Of a stretch of 64,000 bases of DNA, positions 35,400 to 47,815 are shown piece after piece. The DNA comes from Stenopsyche tienmushanensis (taxonomy: Eukaryota; Arthropoda; Insecta; Trichoptera; Stenopsychidae): the NCBI GenBank assembly GCA_008973525.1, contig WACJ01000290.1:359306-423305 (forward strand), in the 5' to 3' direction. Positions within the stretch are counted from its first letter, which is position 1; every line of letters starts with the position of its first letter. The translations under genes were made by a program, and so were the position numbers. Under the pieces are notes generated by a model. The model was not told where the DNA came from. It was given only the letters and a program-made list of their open reading frames with translations, and searched no databases.

Positions 35400-35720
35400 G
35401 CGAGATAACACTAAAGAAAGCAGGAAGTCGCAGGATAGAAAAAGAGGGTCGACCGACGGTCTTGGCCGCGAGATTGTACGTTCTCAAATCTCTTCAAAAT
35501 TTCATTTGATTTCATGCCTTCGTTCACGATAAAACGAATAATTACGCGTTGCGCAACATAGAATTCTCATTATCAACTTCTTTTTTCAGCAACGGGATCA
35601 AGAATTGTTTATAATAAAGGAAACTACGTAGAAAAATAAGACATTCCAATTTTATTTTTATATATCGTTAATAAATTTATACATAAAAATTCCGGTTTAT
35701 ATTTGAATCATGCTTATAAG
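35400..35720 (-). repeat. Dispersed repeat with TTGCGCAACGCG core, copy 2
   Basis: In reverse orientation it carries the CGGAAT, CTTGATCCCG and GTTGCGCAACGCGTAATTAT blocks of the copies at 31.1 and 38.5 kb. It also carries GTCGACCGACGGTCTTGGCC (35447 on), found again at 59.68 kb. Confidence 0.6.
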
Positions 35721-36016
35721 GACCTATTTTTATTAAAGACATATCGGTAATATGTTTAAACGCGCAAATATGGTCATGATGTACATGTTTGTGGTGTTTG
35801 ATCTAAATTTGTAACCACGCGTCTCACACGATATTGTAAGTTAAGCGGCCAAATATATGAAATTACTATATTCAGTTGAGCGGTATGTTTCATATTTGTT
35901 TTAATCAAAAGCGTATTAATATTTTTTATAAACAGTTTTAAGCAGTCCAATGTAGAATTAGTGTTTGAGCAATGTATCTGATATACGCTTGGGTCTGTTT
36001 TTATGCGATAATCATT
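35721..36016. other. No feature seen
   Basis: AT-rich DNA with no recognisable gene or repeat. Confidence 0.35.
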
Positions 36017-36500
36017 AGGTTGTCCCATAAGTTTCTTTCGCAAATTAACACAGATCTAATCATTGCCATGGTTGAAGAAAATCGTTCAGTCGTTCAGATG
36101 TGTGGCTTCCTCATGAATTGAACGAATCAAATAAACTTCAGCGTATTTCAACATGCGATCTTCTTCTCCAACGACATAATAGCCAACCTTTTTTGAAGAG
36201 ACTTGTCACTGAAGATAAAAGTTGGATACTCTATGAGAATATCCAACGTAAACGGTCTTGGCCCAATGGTACAGAAGCTTTAACTGCAGTTTAACCTGGC
36301 CTACATCCAGAATAAGTTTTGCTATCAGGAAATTTTGGCAAGAAGGCATTATAAGGCTTCCAGAGAGATGGAGAAAGGTAATATAACAGTATGGGTCATA
36401 TATTATTCAATAAATTTTGATGTAATTCAAATTATTGTTTTTTTTTTTTTTTTTTTTTTTTTTCTTAATATGAAAACGAAAGAAACTTATGGGACACCCT
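36017..36500 (+). mobile_element. Internally deleted mariner with TIRs
   Basis: The left end GGTTGTCCCATAAGTTTCTT and the right end (reverse complement AGGGTGTCCCATAAGTTTCT) are inverted repeats, flanked by TA at 36015-36016 and 36501-36502. Inside, LPHELNESNKLQRISTCDLL, LVTEDKSWILYENIQRKRSW shows a transposase fragment around the first catalytic Asp (the usual GDE/TDEKW reads TEDKSW). Most of the N-terminal and C-terminal coding DNA is deleted. A run of about 29 T lies near 36435-36463. Confidence 0.88.
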
Positions 36501-36502
36501 TA

Positions 36503-37985
36503 TACGTTCCACGGGGAGTCGCATATAAAAAAAATCGTATAAAAAATACTTGAACTACATAGAAAACTAAGGGATAGTTTCAATTATTTTTAAAAACCGC
36601 ATAACTTCAAATCAATGCGACAGAATGTACGGAAAATCGCATAAAAAAAGTTATAAAAAAATCATATAAATTAAAAAACAATACATATTTATCTTTGAAT
36701 TGCTTTATTAGAGTCTAATTTTACGCAACTATTATTTTTTTATGCAGTTCTTGATATGGAGATATGCAATTTTTATGTTCGCGTTGGAATTTTTAAGTTT
36801 ATGAAACAGAAGAGCTTTTTCTTTCAATCTGGCAATTTTACCTTATACACACTCACACTTTAACGGTTGTAACTTGTACCAGTATTCATTTTTTTTATGC
36901 GCATTCGCACAAAAAAAATGTCCTTTGAAGAACCAAGTGTAATGTATTTCTGATTTTCATCATTTTTTTCAATAACTATTCGAAACTAACACTAACAATT
37001 TAATGTATTAAAATGCTTCTGGCTCATTTTAAGGATGTTGGCGTTTTAATAAAGGCTTTCTTTGGCATAAGAACCGTGTTTAATTTTAATAACGATGCTG
37101 TATGTAAATTTCCACATCGTTATTTTTCTATAGAATTCCTCGTGCGGGTTCCTGTTTCAAAGCTATTAGCAATGGTTCTTTAGACAGCGCGCTATTATTA
37201 ATTATTTATCCAATATTTGGACCAATTTCGGCAAAACTTTAATAGATTCGCTCCCGAATGCCATCGGCAGATTGTTTCTATAGCACTCGTATCCGAGCTC
37301 ATTTAAGTTGGCCGTTTTACAAAGGGATATACGTTCGTTCATATGTTTCCGTCCGATATTAAGGTCCTTCTGCGAGGAACTTTTTTTTCAGATGCTCTTG
37401 AATTGAATGAAAAAACACATTACTGTACATGGAATTTCTCTTTGAAACATCTTGCCAAGATAAATCATCACGCTTGTTTTTACGGCTGAGTCTACAGGGA
37501 GGCGGTGTGGGAAGACAAAAAGGATAAGGAACTTACGATGGCACCTCACATGCCATGGAATCGTCATGGGATTCATTATTTTTTATATACAAAGATGTAG
37601 CTCATATTCGCAAATTTATCACAGGGCCCATTTTCGTCGTATTTATCAACTTTAAGTATATCGAAAATTCAGCTGAAAGTCCTTCAGATCGGCTGGAAAA
37701 ATCACTAGGAATTTTTGACGGCATTTAGACGAAAGAAATAAATGGAAATGAAATAGTTGAAGAGTCCTCTTCTCCAAATGCGAAAAAATCTCAAATATTA
37801 ACTAGACACTTTTTGCAGACTGTCTGAGAGCGGAGGCTCTATGCAAATTAAACATTTAATTTTACATTCTGTTTGTATATTTTTTCTAGTGTGATGGAGT
37901 CAACCGAGCGCAAATGGTGAATGCTTAGTTAAACACTTAGAAAAAAATTAATGAAATTTAGTACCCATTTATATAAAGCAGTCAT
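36503..37985. other. No gene recognised
   Basis: AT-rich DNA, with poly-A-rich AAAATCGCATAAAAA-like patches near 36520-36680 and 36900 that resemble 18.95-19.06 kb. No convincing frames. Confidence 0.35.
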
Positions 37986-37987
37986 AC

Positions 37988-38135
37988 GGGCATTAAATTA
38001 AAATATACAAAGCTGCTCTTTTTTCAACAAGTAGTTTACGTCAATTATTGTTAAATAAACGTCGTCTATCTTCGATATAAGATGATTAAGGCTTCGGTAG
38101 ACGTGGCTAAAGTTGCAGCGCGGGAACATGATTGG
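37988..38135 (+). repeat. Dispersed repeat family B, copy 1
   Basis: GGCATTAAAT, ACAAAGCTGCT, GTAGTTTACGTCAATTATTG and GTAGACGTGGCTAAAGTT occur in the same order at 43770-43915 (plus) and, reverse-complemented, at 52145-52280. Confidence 0.7.
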
Positions 38136-38429
38136 TCGCGGTAGACTGCCATTTTGTTTACTTTTTTAAGGATATAATTTATTTTTTTAAATAAAATTAC
38201 AAATGTATTATAGCAATAATTTAGTTTGGTCGAAGCAATGTATTTTGACTCGCCAAACTGCTGTTATTAATTTTGTGCCGTATATTTCGAATTATTTGAC
38301 GACAAAACGTCGAATTAGTTAGTGTCAAGACTCAAAGGGTTGACTGAACTAATGGCTACCGAGCTTATGATGAATTCGCCCGTCATATAAGATAATGTAC
38401 TATTGGTGTCACATGACATTAGACACGTT

Positions 38430-38665
38430 AATTGAACGCAAGCCAAATTAGTACATTTCAATTTAATATATTTACTATTTTTTTAGTATTTAGCAACGGT
38501 AAAATTATGAGTATCCTATTTTTTTTACATAGTTACCTTCATCAGAAAAGAAATCCATCTAATAGGAAGCTTTTTAATCCCATCATTGAAGAAATATGGC
38601 GAAAAACAGCATCTTGTGTTGCGCAACGCGTAATTATTCGTTTTCATTTTAAGTAGCCTTAGCAA
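38430..38665 (+). repeat. Dispersed repeat with TTGCGCAACGCG core, copy 3
   Basis: Shares TTAATCCCATCA and TGTTGCGCAACGCGTAATTA with copies 1 and 2. The 74-codon frame here comes from the repeat. Confidence 0.55.
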
Positions 38666-38796
38666 CATCATCATCTGGATGTCATTACGGTTACCCATTG
38701 AATGATCTTTGCTACATAACTAAATCTATTTTAAAATGTATTGTTCAGAATTGCATCATTGCAAATACGGCATCATCATTGGAATATAAATTATAG

Positions 38797-39065
38797 TCTA
38801 TATGTATAAAAATGAATATCTGTTTATAAGTTAGTTTTTTTGCGGACTATACATTCTTATACCATTCATCCGATTGCGATGAAACTTTAGTGAGTTATTG
38901 AGCGTGTATTCAAGAAGGTTTTTAAATTAGCATAACTATTGTTTGTGTGCGGAATTTGTTGTGCGAAACGCTTAACGAATGCACCATGTTGGCGCATATT
39001 GGTCTGGTGAAGTGAAGCGGAACCGTATTGCGCTTTACTACGCATGCCGGGAAGTCGCTATTTAT
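38797..39065 (+). mobile_element. Helitron-like non-autonomous element, 5' end
   Basis: Starts TCTATATGTATAAAAATGAA, the TC-TATATATATAAAA type of Helitron 5' terminus. It continues with CTTATACCATTCATCCGATT and GCGATGAAACTTTAGTGAG, shared with 40.88 and 48.94 kb and inverted at 20.9 and 26.9 kb. The 3' CTRR end was not located. Confidence 0.6.
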
Positions 39066-40435
39066 AAATTTAGGATTAAGACAGTAGCAATTTCATTAAT
39101 TTTAATAAAAGCATTGAAATTAAGGATTAATCCCAATTTATCATATAGCTTTGATTAAATTGTGGCTTTATTAAGAGTTTGATTTTCCTTCCTGGTGTGA
39201 TTTTCAACTTTGGCTTTGTCAGTAAGCTTTCAAGTTTACTTCAAATTACCTCCTCCTCAATTTCATTGTGGACACTTAAACGTTAAAGCCTTGCAAATAA
39301 TAGCCGAGGTCGTTAAATTTAAGTCTGTGCATTGCTATGTCCACTAATTTTGCATTGATCTAAGGATTATTTCACTACATCGTTTGAATATCAAACCCCA
39401 TTATCCTTTTATATTATTGTCTAAAAACTAACCTATTGTACCTTGGAGAGTTTTACTAATATTTTACTAATTTATAATTGTTTCAAATGCTTAAGAGATG
39501 GTAGTATATCGTGGAGTGGGTTTAAATCCAGCTTGTAGTTTACCACACTAAGCGCTAAGATGTATTGCCTCACGCAAGTTCGTTCGCTATCGGATGGTGG
39601 AAGATCCAAGAAAGAGAAATAATATGGTGAGTTGGTGATGAAAATACAATATTTTGGCTGTTCCCAGCTGTGAGATCATTAAGCAACCGGCAGGAATAAT
39701 ACATCTTCCCACAGTCAAGGCTGTTGGTGGACCATTTTTCCTCTTGTTATTGAAGTGCATTTTGCTTATACGTTAGTGCTATTAAACGAGAGAGAAAAAG
39801 ATAGCAAATGAATTTACATTTATCAAAATACACCATAGCAGTCTTTATAGTTTAACTTATATATTTATAATTTAACAAGAAATTCGACTGATAATTATCA
39901 ATTACTCCAATCGTCATGTTATTTAACTTTATTTCAGACTCATTCATGGATTTTATTTGATTTCTGTTGAGTTGAGGCGTGGTAATGCGGTGTTTTGCTT
40001 CACAGATGTAATCAACGTTATTACATTTACATTCCAGGATAATCAATCAAGGTGTTATTCGCTCTAAGTGCTACCTTAATTTAGTGAGAATGCTAGCGCT
40101 GAACAATTATGGGGGAATTCGGCTTTAAAAAAATAATAAGCATTTTGGTGGTGGGTTAATCTTAATGCCTTTCCGGCTAGGGGTGTTTTTAGTAATCCGG
40201 CTTAAAGCGATGCCTAAATATTCTCGTCCTAGATATTTTTCTGATGTTTACTCTGCTCATTGCATAAGCGCATTTAAAATCCTGCCCAGAGATATACATT
40301 TTTTGATGTAATATTTCTCAACATTTAAATTCCTCCATGGCATTGTAGCTGGACGATGTTTGTCGTTTAGAGCGCTTGAGCGATTTTTTTTAATTTTTGC
40401 CGAGATGGTTTCTGAAACTAAGTAAGTTCAAGCAC
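39066..40435. other. No gene recognised
   Basis: AT-rich, short frames only. Confidence 0.4.
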
Positions 40436-40878
40436 TCACTTAAAACTACGGTTCAACGTTCCGGTGATTAATATTTTTTGTAAAGCACAGTTGAATGGCA
40501 TCGAGCTCGACGTAGTCATCCTTATGGAAATGCGATGACTGAAATGCTGAATAAAACATTCAGCATCATTATAAAACAAGACCTGAAAAATGTATGAAAA
40601 AAAGTCGACAAAATTAAAATCATAGTATTGTAAAATTGTTTCGACTAAATATTTAAAGATCTTATAAACCTTGAGAATATTTAGCAAAAAAAATAAAAAA
40701 ATAACAAGCAAGATCATTTTTTGTTAAATTTTTAACGCTTTATTCAATAGGTAAATACAGATCACTGCATAACTAGGGTATCTCAAATCTATCTGAAGCT
40801 GCACCCCGCTCCATAATAGCTTTTGGTCGAAACGCTTTCGAGGTGCGTTAAAATATCGGTTCAGAATCAAGTCTATAA
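40436..40878. other. No gene recognised
   Basis: A minus-strand frame of 93 codons is hydrophobic only because of AT richness. It has no domain. Confidence 0.35.
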
Positions 40879-41110
40879 TCTATACAAATAAAAATGAATG
40901 TATGTCGTGGAGCAAGGGGTTTGCTTTGTATACGTTCTTATACCGTTCAATCGATTGCGATGAAACTTTGGAGAATTATTGGGCGTATATTTGAAAAGGT
41001 TTTTACATTAGCACAATCATTATTTATAGGCGATATTTGCCTTGAGAGACGTTTAACGAATGCACAATATTGATCTGATGAAGTTAAACGTAGCCGAAAT
41101 CTGTCGTGTA
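40879..41110 (+). mobile_element. Helitron-like non-autonomous element, 5' end
   Basis: Starts TCTATACAAATAAAAATGAA and continues with TTATACCGTTCAATCGATTG, GATGAAACTTTGGAGAATTA and the ACGAATGCACAATATTG block found also at 38.98 kb. Confidence 0.6.
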
Positions 41111-41114
41111 GGGG

Positions 41115-42384
41115 AGACTCTATCGTGACGGGGAATGAGACATGTATGTGTCACTACATTCCAGAAACCAAAAGACAATCACTTCAATAGCGTTATTCAT
41201 CTTTGTCTCCATCCAAGACGGCTTAGCATCTTAACGATTCACTGTTTCTGACACCAGTGTTACGTGTGGATTGAGGGCGCTTTTAATGAATTTTATGCCT
41301 ATAGAGACTACCATTAATACAGACCCATTTAGAACCACATAAGGGTAATGCTGACCCACGAAATATGAAAACGGCAGATTCCACACTGCGCGAGCTTCAT
41401 AGAAGATGCTATTATCGTTTAGATTAGATATCAATGATAGCAATGTAACCGTTGTGTATGTATGTATGGTTATCATATTGGATCCATTTCCTATAATTTT
41501 CTTCTTCTCTATATGCTGTCTTCCAAGAATGTTGACTTTGTTGACTGCTATCCAGTCTGCTGACTCCAATGATCTTTCCCTGTCCTATCAAGTGCAAAAG
41601 GTCATGTTTTTGGTTTCTTATGACGTTTCTTATTTTTCTGAACAGTTCATGGAATTTTAAGCATCCTTCTGTACGCCCACATATCGAACGTCTGAATGGG
41701 GGGGGGGGGAGAGAGAGACATGACAGACGACAGACAACTACTAACTGGGTTGGGGGATCATAAATGTGCGATCCCATTTCCTGCGCTGCTGTATGGTCTG
41801 TTCCGGGTTACCCCGGACTAGCCACCCAGAGAGTGTTTTCTACTGATCTTTTAACCCCGTAAGAAACGCTGCGCACAGAGCGTCCAGGCGCCCACCCCTT
41901 TTGCTCCACGCCCTCCAGAGGAATAATATCCACCTACTAATAAGATATAGTACCTAGCCATGGAGACGAGTCGCCATTCGAACAGCCTAAAACCGTTCTC
42001 CTCTGTATGCTTATTGTAATCGGCTGTTCCACACACCCCTTTTTATAGGTGCGCAATACAGAGTGACCTGCGCAACCATCTCATGTTAGCTGGGTTACCC
42101 CAGCTGCGTTTGATGAACAAATCGATGAGGTTACTTTCGCGTACCTCTACTTCACATCATCAACCGTTGCCCACTGGCGTAAGGCTGACTCCCCCCTTGG
42201 GGTTTTATGGGTGGGCATCGTGGAGTCTTAGCACCCAGCTGGAGGAGAAGGAAACAGTCGGTCTTCGAGGTGAGAGAAAGTGCACGCAAACTATTGAATC
42301 CTAATCACCGCGTAACTATACTACTGTATTTATTTTCAAATAATTGTTCCAGATATTCGCTATTATTCCAGGACATTCAGGATA
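41115..42384. other. GC-balanced island of unknown nature
   Basis: Roughly 41690-42260 is clearly less AT-rich than its surroundings and begins with a poly-G then GA run (about 41699-41720). It might be the 3' part or LTR of a retroelement, but I found neither terminal repeats nor protein similarity. Confidence 0.35.
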
Positions 42385-42614
42385 CGGCAGGGAAACTACC
42401 TCATTAAAAAATGAATAACATAAACAGTATACTTATTTAAAAAATTTTTCCATGTTATAAAGGGACATTTAAAGACTATTCACCACATCATCGTTACTAA
42501 ACTTACATAATATAAAATATTAGATTTTGTACTTTTAAATGAATAATATTTCATTATTTTAAAAATAAAAACTATTTTAGCGTGTGCGTTTAAAATAAGG
42601 AAGTTTTCCTGCCG
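42385..42614. mobile_element. MITE of about 230 bp with CGGCAGGGAAACT ends
   Basis: The left end CGGCAGGGAAACTACCTCAT and the right end (reverse complement CGGCAGGAAAACTTCCTTAT) are inverted repeats. The same left end recurs at about 62083 (CGGCAGGGAAACTACTTTAT ... AATGAATAAC). No clear target duplication. Superfamily not assigned. Confidence 0.7.
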
Positions 42615-43384
42615 CATGACGTTTTTGGACTGATATTTGTTGATTTTCTACAAAGAACCTATTATCATCTAAAGATTTTAGGAAGCATTTATTAAATATA
42701 CGTCTTAGACTCTATTATGTGATTTCTTTCAATTCAGCGGTGATATATTCATATCAAAATTTTCAACAAAAAGTTAACATAATTATTTCATTAAGGGGCC
42801 AAATATAGTTTAATTTCCTTCGAGATATTTTCCAGGCGATGAAGCAAAATAATCACGTATACAAAATTCATCGTCGCAGAATTGATTTTTAGCCGGCAAT
42901 TACGATGAAATATTTCATCAAAATATGATTATTTAGAAGCAGGAAAGCCCAGCCTCCATAATTGTCGTCTCTGGTGGATGTAAATTGAATAAGTAAGTAC
43001 GCCTGGAGTATCGAGTCCCCGGTCGATGTTCTTCACAAGTGAGAATATCCTCCAGTCCCGCAAATCAAATAACTTCTTGTTGTTGTGGAAACGAGAGGAA
43101 CGTGTTACCGGGACATTAACGCGGCTTACGTTTCTTTGCTTCACAATAATGAAAAAAATCCTCCGTTTTGGTCCATCAAGCCAGCGTCTCCCCTCATTTT
43201 TTCGTTGTTTGGCCTCCCTCGTTTTCTTTTTGTGTTTCAATTATTTTACCCGCACGGGATTATTTGAGATTTGCCCCCAAAGTGCTGCGACTCCGTGGAT
43301 AAACGATTAGCGGTTCTACCGGAGGAATCAATTTTGGCTTAATAATTCAGTTTTAGTTTCCAGTCGGGTGATTGTAGTAGTTGG
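42615..43384. other. No gene recognised
   Basis: Frames of 60-103 codons near 42930-43310 lie on both strands over the same GC-balanced DNA. No domain seen. Confidence 0.35.
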
Positions 43385-43463
43385 AGCTTAGTGGATCTAA
43401 CCAAGCCAGTTCAACAAGTCGCTGTGCCGATAAAGCCTACTCTGATCACTGAGCTATGGTGCC
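43385..43463 (-). repeat. tRNA-derived SINE head or degenerate tRNA-like gene
   Basis: The minus strand begins GGCACCATAGCTCAGTGATC. TAGCTCAGTGATCAGAGTAG fits a pol III A box, and TGGTTAGATCC about 40 bases on is near the B-box consensus GGTTCGAATCC. It does not fold into a complete tRNA with paired acceptor ends, so a SINE head or tRNA relic is more likely. Confidence 0.5.
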
Positions 43464-43769
43464 AGATCGAATCAAATTTTAGCAGTCTTAATGGATTTGG
43501 GAAATGTATGTAAATATAGCTATAATTGTAGTCGTATATAGTTGTAATAAAAGATAATAGCAGTAAAATATTCCATTAAGAATAGCAACTTTTTTAAGCG
43601 ATTGTCCAATCTCGAGTGATACAGAAAGAGTATTTTCACACATTTGTGGAGATTAGTGAATCAGAGACAGAGAGGGGTACCATGCGTCTCAACTAGGGAA
43701 ACCAATCCCGGGATTCCGGACAGTTTTGGATTCTCACGAATTCCGGGATTAGTAAACGTTATCATTATT

Positions 43770-43915
43770 GGCATTAAATCAAAATCTACAAAGCTGCTTT
43801 TTTGTCTACAAATAGCTTATATTAATTATTGTTAAATGAAAGTCATCTATTTTCAATATAAGGTAGCTACAGTTTCGGTAGATGTGGCTAAAGTTAAAGC
43901 GAGGGAACTTGATTG
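43770..43915 (+). repeat. Dispersed repeat family B, copy 2
   Basis: Same block order as 37988-38135. Just upstream, AATCCCGGGATTCCGG (43706 on) and GAATTCCGGGATT form a small inverted repeat that may mark the family's end. Confidence 0.65.
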
Positions 43916-45879
43916 ATGTATTGCAACTTTCAAATCATCGCAATATTAAGTACAAATTACATTTTTATTAGCAGCTACAACATATTTTCAGTCTTTTTGT
44001 TAAAAATTACAATCTAGTCAATTCAGTTGATGATCAATTTGAATATAAATCTAACGCCCCCAAAGTGGTAACTTTGTAAGTCAGATTTTTATCAGATTGC
44101 TAGTCTAAAAGCATCCAGGTTGCGCCTATTTGGCTCGAGGGTGGTTTTTATAATTTCTTTTTTTTATTAGCGATGGGGTGAGTAAAGTTTTTCATTTGGG
44201 GGAATGTGTTTCGCTCAAATATTAAGCTCATTAGATTATTACAAGCGGCCTTAATCTATTTAAGGCAACGGACGGTTACGATTCGCTTATTTTTTCAGAT
44301 TGCCACTCGATTATGGGCTTTCTTTGCTCCTCTTTTTAAAGGATGAAGGCGCGCCTAAATTCTCTGGAGGCACTTTAAAGATAGAGTCCTTAGGAAATTT
44401 TGAAATTAAACGACGTTCAGGACAATTGATTTTCCCAAATAGATTTATAAGCGTAAATTTTGAAGTTTTGCTAGCAATAACACGTGATTTTACATAATTT
44501 ATAAATTAAATGCGAATCTGTTTATTAAAATCTGGTATTTAATAATTTTTTTAGCTGCTGAATTCGCTTATTTTCGGACAGCCATAAAATTTTCTTGCAT
44601 ATGAGATTGGAAAAGTTCGAATGTGATATAAGATGTTTGACGTTTCTTCATCTAGAAGTTTTTCCATAATACAGTACGCTTCATCTAGTAGACTTGCTTG
44701 GAAAACATTTACGATTGGATCATTTCAAGTTGTATTTAATACTTAAAAAAATGATTTTTTGTAATCAAAATGCTTGAAATTCAATCTATTTTTAATATTA
44801 CGTTTCATAATGTACATTTTAAATGATATAAGCCATTTAGTTTTAGGAAAAGGTAGTACAATGTTAAAAATGCACAACTGTATATTGCAACAATATATAT
44901 ATATATATATATATTGTACTTCGTTAGTTTCGGATTTGGACATTTTATCCTTAACAATAAAATTCTGTACCACAAATACAATGTTTAATAATAGTTCTAT
45001 AAAAAAATAACTTAAAAAGATGTTTCCATCATTGTGTCTGAATACAAACTGAGCTCAAACACAAAGTCTCAAATACGCCAATATTTTTGGGTTTCCCCAA
45101 TATTTAAGCTATGGGTTTATGTAAATTAATATTGGATGTTAAAACATGATACACCATCCCTATGGTAATACCTTTTGATAGCAATTATCTGGAATTTCAT
45201 TGTGCTTAGCTAAAAATAGTTATACAGAACAAAAAGGGATAAATTAAATTCTTTGAGTTAATATTTTCTCCCGGTTATTTTGCATTGAGCGATGAACTCT
45301 TCCAGCGCTGAATTAAATAAGCGAGTTCCATATTATTTTGCATATTTAGATTTGCTGGTAACAACCGTTTTATTAAAAGTCCACAAAGATGAATCTCATG
45401 TTTCATTGCAGAACTTGTCTTTGAGTAACTTGGGCATAAATTTTGAATACGTTGACCCAGTTTCTCGTCCAACGGACGACGAAAAACGAGTGCCGAGAAT
45501 TATTGCCAAATATGCACGGCAACAAAATTCATTAAAATATATCTATGCAGTTTATTATATGCCATTAAGTATACGAGAGTTCTCATAACATAAATCCTGG
45601 GAGTGTTTTAAAATTAAATTGTTCGTGATGCTCATTGCGACTGCCATACAAAAACGCGTATTAAATTAACACCAATTGAATTTAATAAATAAACTAGATG
45701 ATCTTTGGAAGATGTGTTGTATAGGGGGCTCTTAACTTTCTTAATTCGCCTGCTTCCACGTGTTTATCGGCCATTTTGTTCAGTCACAGTAAATTCTTCC
45801 GATGGAGAGGTCGTCTTGCGATGCCGCCACCTCCCATTCATGCAAGATCCGCTATGTCATCCGTTTTTTGATTTTGCAG
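43916..45879. other. No gene recognised; AT microsatellite
   Basis: Contains an (AT)n run of about 22 bp near 44893-44914. Frames of up to 98 codons (for example 45292-45588, plus) lack any recognisable domain. Confidence 0.4.
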
Positions 45880-45982
45880 ATCATCAGTTATATTTGATAA
45901 ACTTGTGCAAGAAATTGAAGAAGACGTGCAAAATGACCACCGTGTAGCATTTGACGGCCTTCGCGAAGAATTTATTGACATA

Positions 45983-47100
45983 TCTATATATATAAAAATC
46001 AATGTGTGCCTGTCCGTCTGTCTGTCTGTCCAAAATTTGCTAATGTAAACAAAGCCTTTTGTCAACTATGCCGAGAGGCGATAACGCTATCAATCTAATG
46101 TCTGTTCAAGCGCTCGGCTGCGTCAGCCAAGGCCGCGCTCGGCCGCGCCGTGGTGCTCGGCGGCTCGCCAGTCGCTATACGAAGTGAGGGAGAGCGCACG
46201 CATCCTTACCTCTCACTCCCACACCAATACATCGCGTAGCTTTCCAACTAAGCGCGTGTTGCTAAGCAACCACATCCAAATCAATAAATAAACAAATCAC
46301 TCATTCATGTATTCTAAAAGCGAGTTGGATGCATCTTCACACATAACAAATCAATCAATAGCGAAATAAACTCCAGGATTCAACACGATATGATTGCCTC
46401 ATTGCCTCAAAATATATATTCATTACGAATACGAACATCAAAATTTAAAAAAAACTTCGCGCTAAAATTCATGAAACTCTACTTCCTTCATAAAATTGAT
46501 ATAATTGTTAAACCAGCTAATAGATTGAAACCAAATTTTAGTGGTGCCTCCAAAAGAGCTTACTGCACCGATATATTATATTTAAACAAAACAGTGGTTT
46601 TCAATATGTGGTACGTTTATCAGCGAGATAAAATTCAAAAGTGATTTTTTGATATGAATTGTATGTAAAGGCATTAATCAAATGACACGTAAACACACGA
46701 ACAAAACATAAGGACAACATTATGTTTATCATTCTATATAAAAATATATTTGAATTGGATATTTTAACACTAAAAATTGGCGTGCCTTTAATTCTTCTCT
46801 GAAATAGAAATCCACCACGACATTTAGCAACTGTACCAGGTTTTTAGTGAAAAAAAAGATGAATAATATCATCGCAGCTACAGTTTGAAATGAAAAATTT
46901 CAAAAGAGGTTATGGCCCAACGATTCTGACTGATATGCTACTCGAATTGAAACGTGTGCGGGTTCCGGTGTGAGCATTAACAAATAATAGAAACACACAG
47001 GGTATGCGTGCATGCTTCTCACATGGACAGCTGTATGCGGGCTGCTCACGCTCAAGTCATTTATTACCAGACGGTGTACACCATCCGGAAAAATATTTTG
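45983..47100 (+). mobile_element. Helitron-derived element with helicase relic (copy 2)
   Basis: Starts TCTATATATATAAAAATCAA, then a CTGTCCGTCTGTCTGTC microsatellite, a GC-rich CTCGGCCGCGC patch and CACACCAATACATCGCGTA. All but the microsatellite recur at 62159 on. Near 46890-47050 the plus strand has the remnants of TDMLLELKRVRVP and MRACFSHGQLYAGC, the helicase C-terminal block, with stops between. The same segment is inverted at 18.2-18.8 kb. Confidence 0.7.
46905..47060 (+). pseudogene. Helitron helicase C-terminal relic (copy 2)
   Basis: The remnant of PT.M..ELKRV (46920-46970) and then MRACFSHGQLY.GC (47004-47045) align to the Helitron Pif1-type helicase end. Frame breaks lie between them. 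Confidence 0.65.
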
Positions 47101-47545
47101 AATCTAAAAGTGCTTCATTAGCGCGGCATAAGCATAATCTTTGGGATGAATATAACAACAACATGGGGAGCCTCCTCTGACCCGAGCTGTGTAATCGATC
47201 CCCCTATTCGGGAGCATGCCAGCCCGCGAGCAAAGTGCACAGCATGGTGCAAAACCGTCAAAATAAAATTCCATGTCTGCAAGAACCCTCCACTTTTCCA
47301 CTTCTTCCTTCTCCACTTCTTGCGGCTACTTGCGCTCTGAACGCGGGAGGAAGCTAGCTAAAGATTATAATTTTATTTTGAAATTCTAGGCTAGGATAAA
47401 TATATAGATGAAAACTGCTTAAAAATGAAATAGAAAAAAATAATTGAATAAATATATATTGTATAGGGTAGGGAAGAGTTTTGAGTTTTACTTACGGCTT
47501 CGAAAAAAATGCAAGAAATAACAATTAGTGGCGAGCCCACTAATT
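47100..47545 (+). repeat. Repeat segment paired with 63.32-63.67 kb
   Basis: TCTTTGGGATGAATA, GGGGAGCCTCCTCTGACCCG, ATTCGGGAGCAT and GTGCACAGCATGGTGC recur in order at 63.35-63.46 kb, with a shared AGCTAGCTAAA and GTAGGGAAGAGTTTTGAG further on. Part of a composite repeat present at both places. Confidence 0.75.
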
Positions 47546-47815
47546 GCTACCGGTTGCAAGGATCTCTAGGTGGAGATCGTAGAGAGCCCTGGGAATGCAT
47601 TTTCCCTCAAAAAATTTACAAAAAGCCCTAAATGCCCTAAAATCAGAGAGAATGGCCACAAGGCTTCCGTGTCCGACTGATCCGAATTTTGGACCACTGA
47701 CACAACGAAGGAACACCTCGCGATCAGACGCCATGCCCGAAAATGTCCACAGAACGTGGTCTGCGTCCATGGACGGATCTCTACATGGACACTGTGAAGA
47801 TGTTGAAAGCCCAGG
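47540..47815 (-). pseudogene. Non-LTR retrotransposon ORF2 C-terminal relic (copy 1)
   Basis: The minus strand reads SQCPCRDPSMDADHVLWTF, then SDREVFLRCVSG and FRAFRAFCKF. This is the CCHC-type finger and tail at the C-terminus of R1/jockey-type ORF2 proteins (CPCG.....D.DHVLW.C). The last finger Cys is replaced in WTF. A parallel copy lies at 63638-64000. Confidence 0.6.

Noticed and set aside
41231..41777. Overlapping frames of 112-117 codons
   Set aside because: Both strands open over the same DNA, no motif, low-complexity end in a poly-G/GA run.
45292..45588. 98-codon ORF considered as a host gene
   Set aside because: No recognisable domain, an alternative minus-strand frame of 65 codons overlaps it, and no promoter or splice context was clear.
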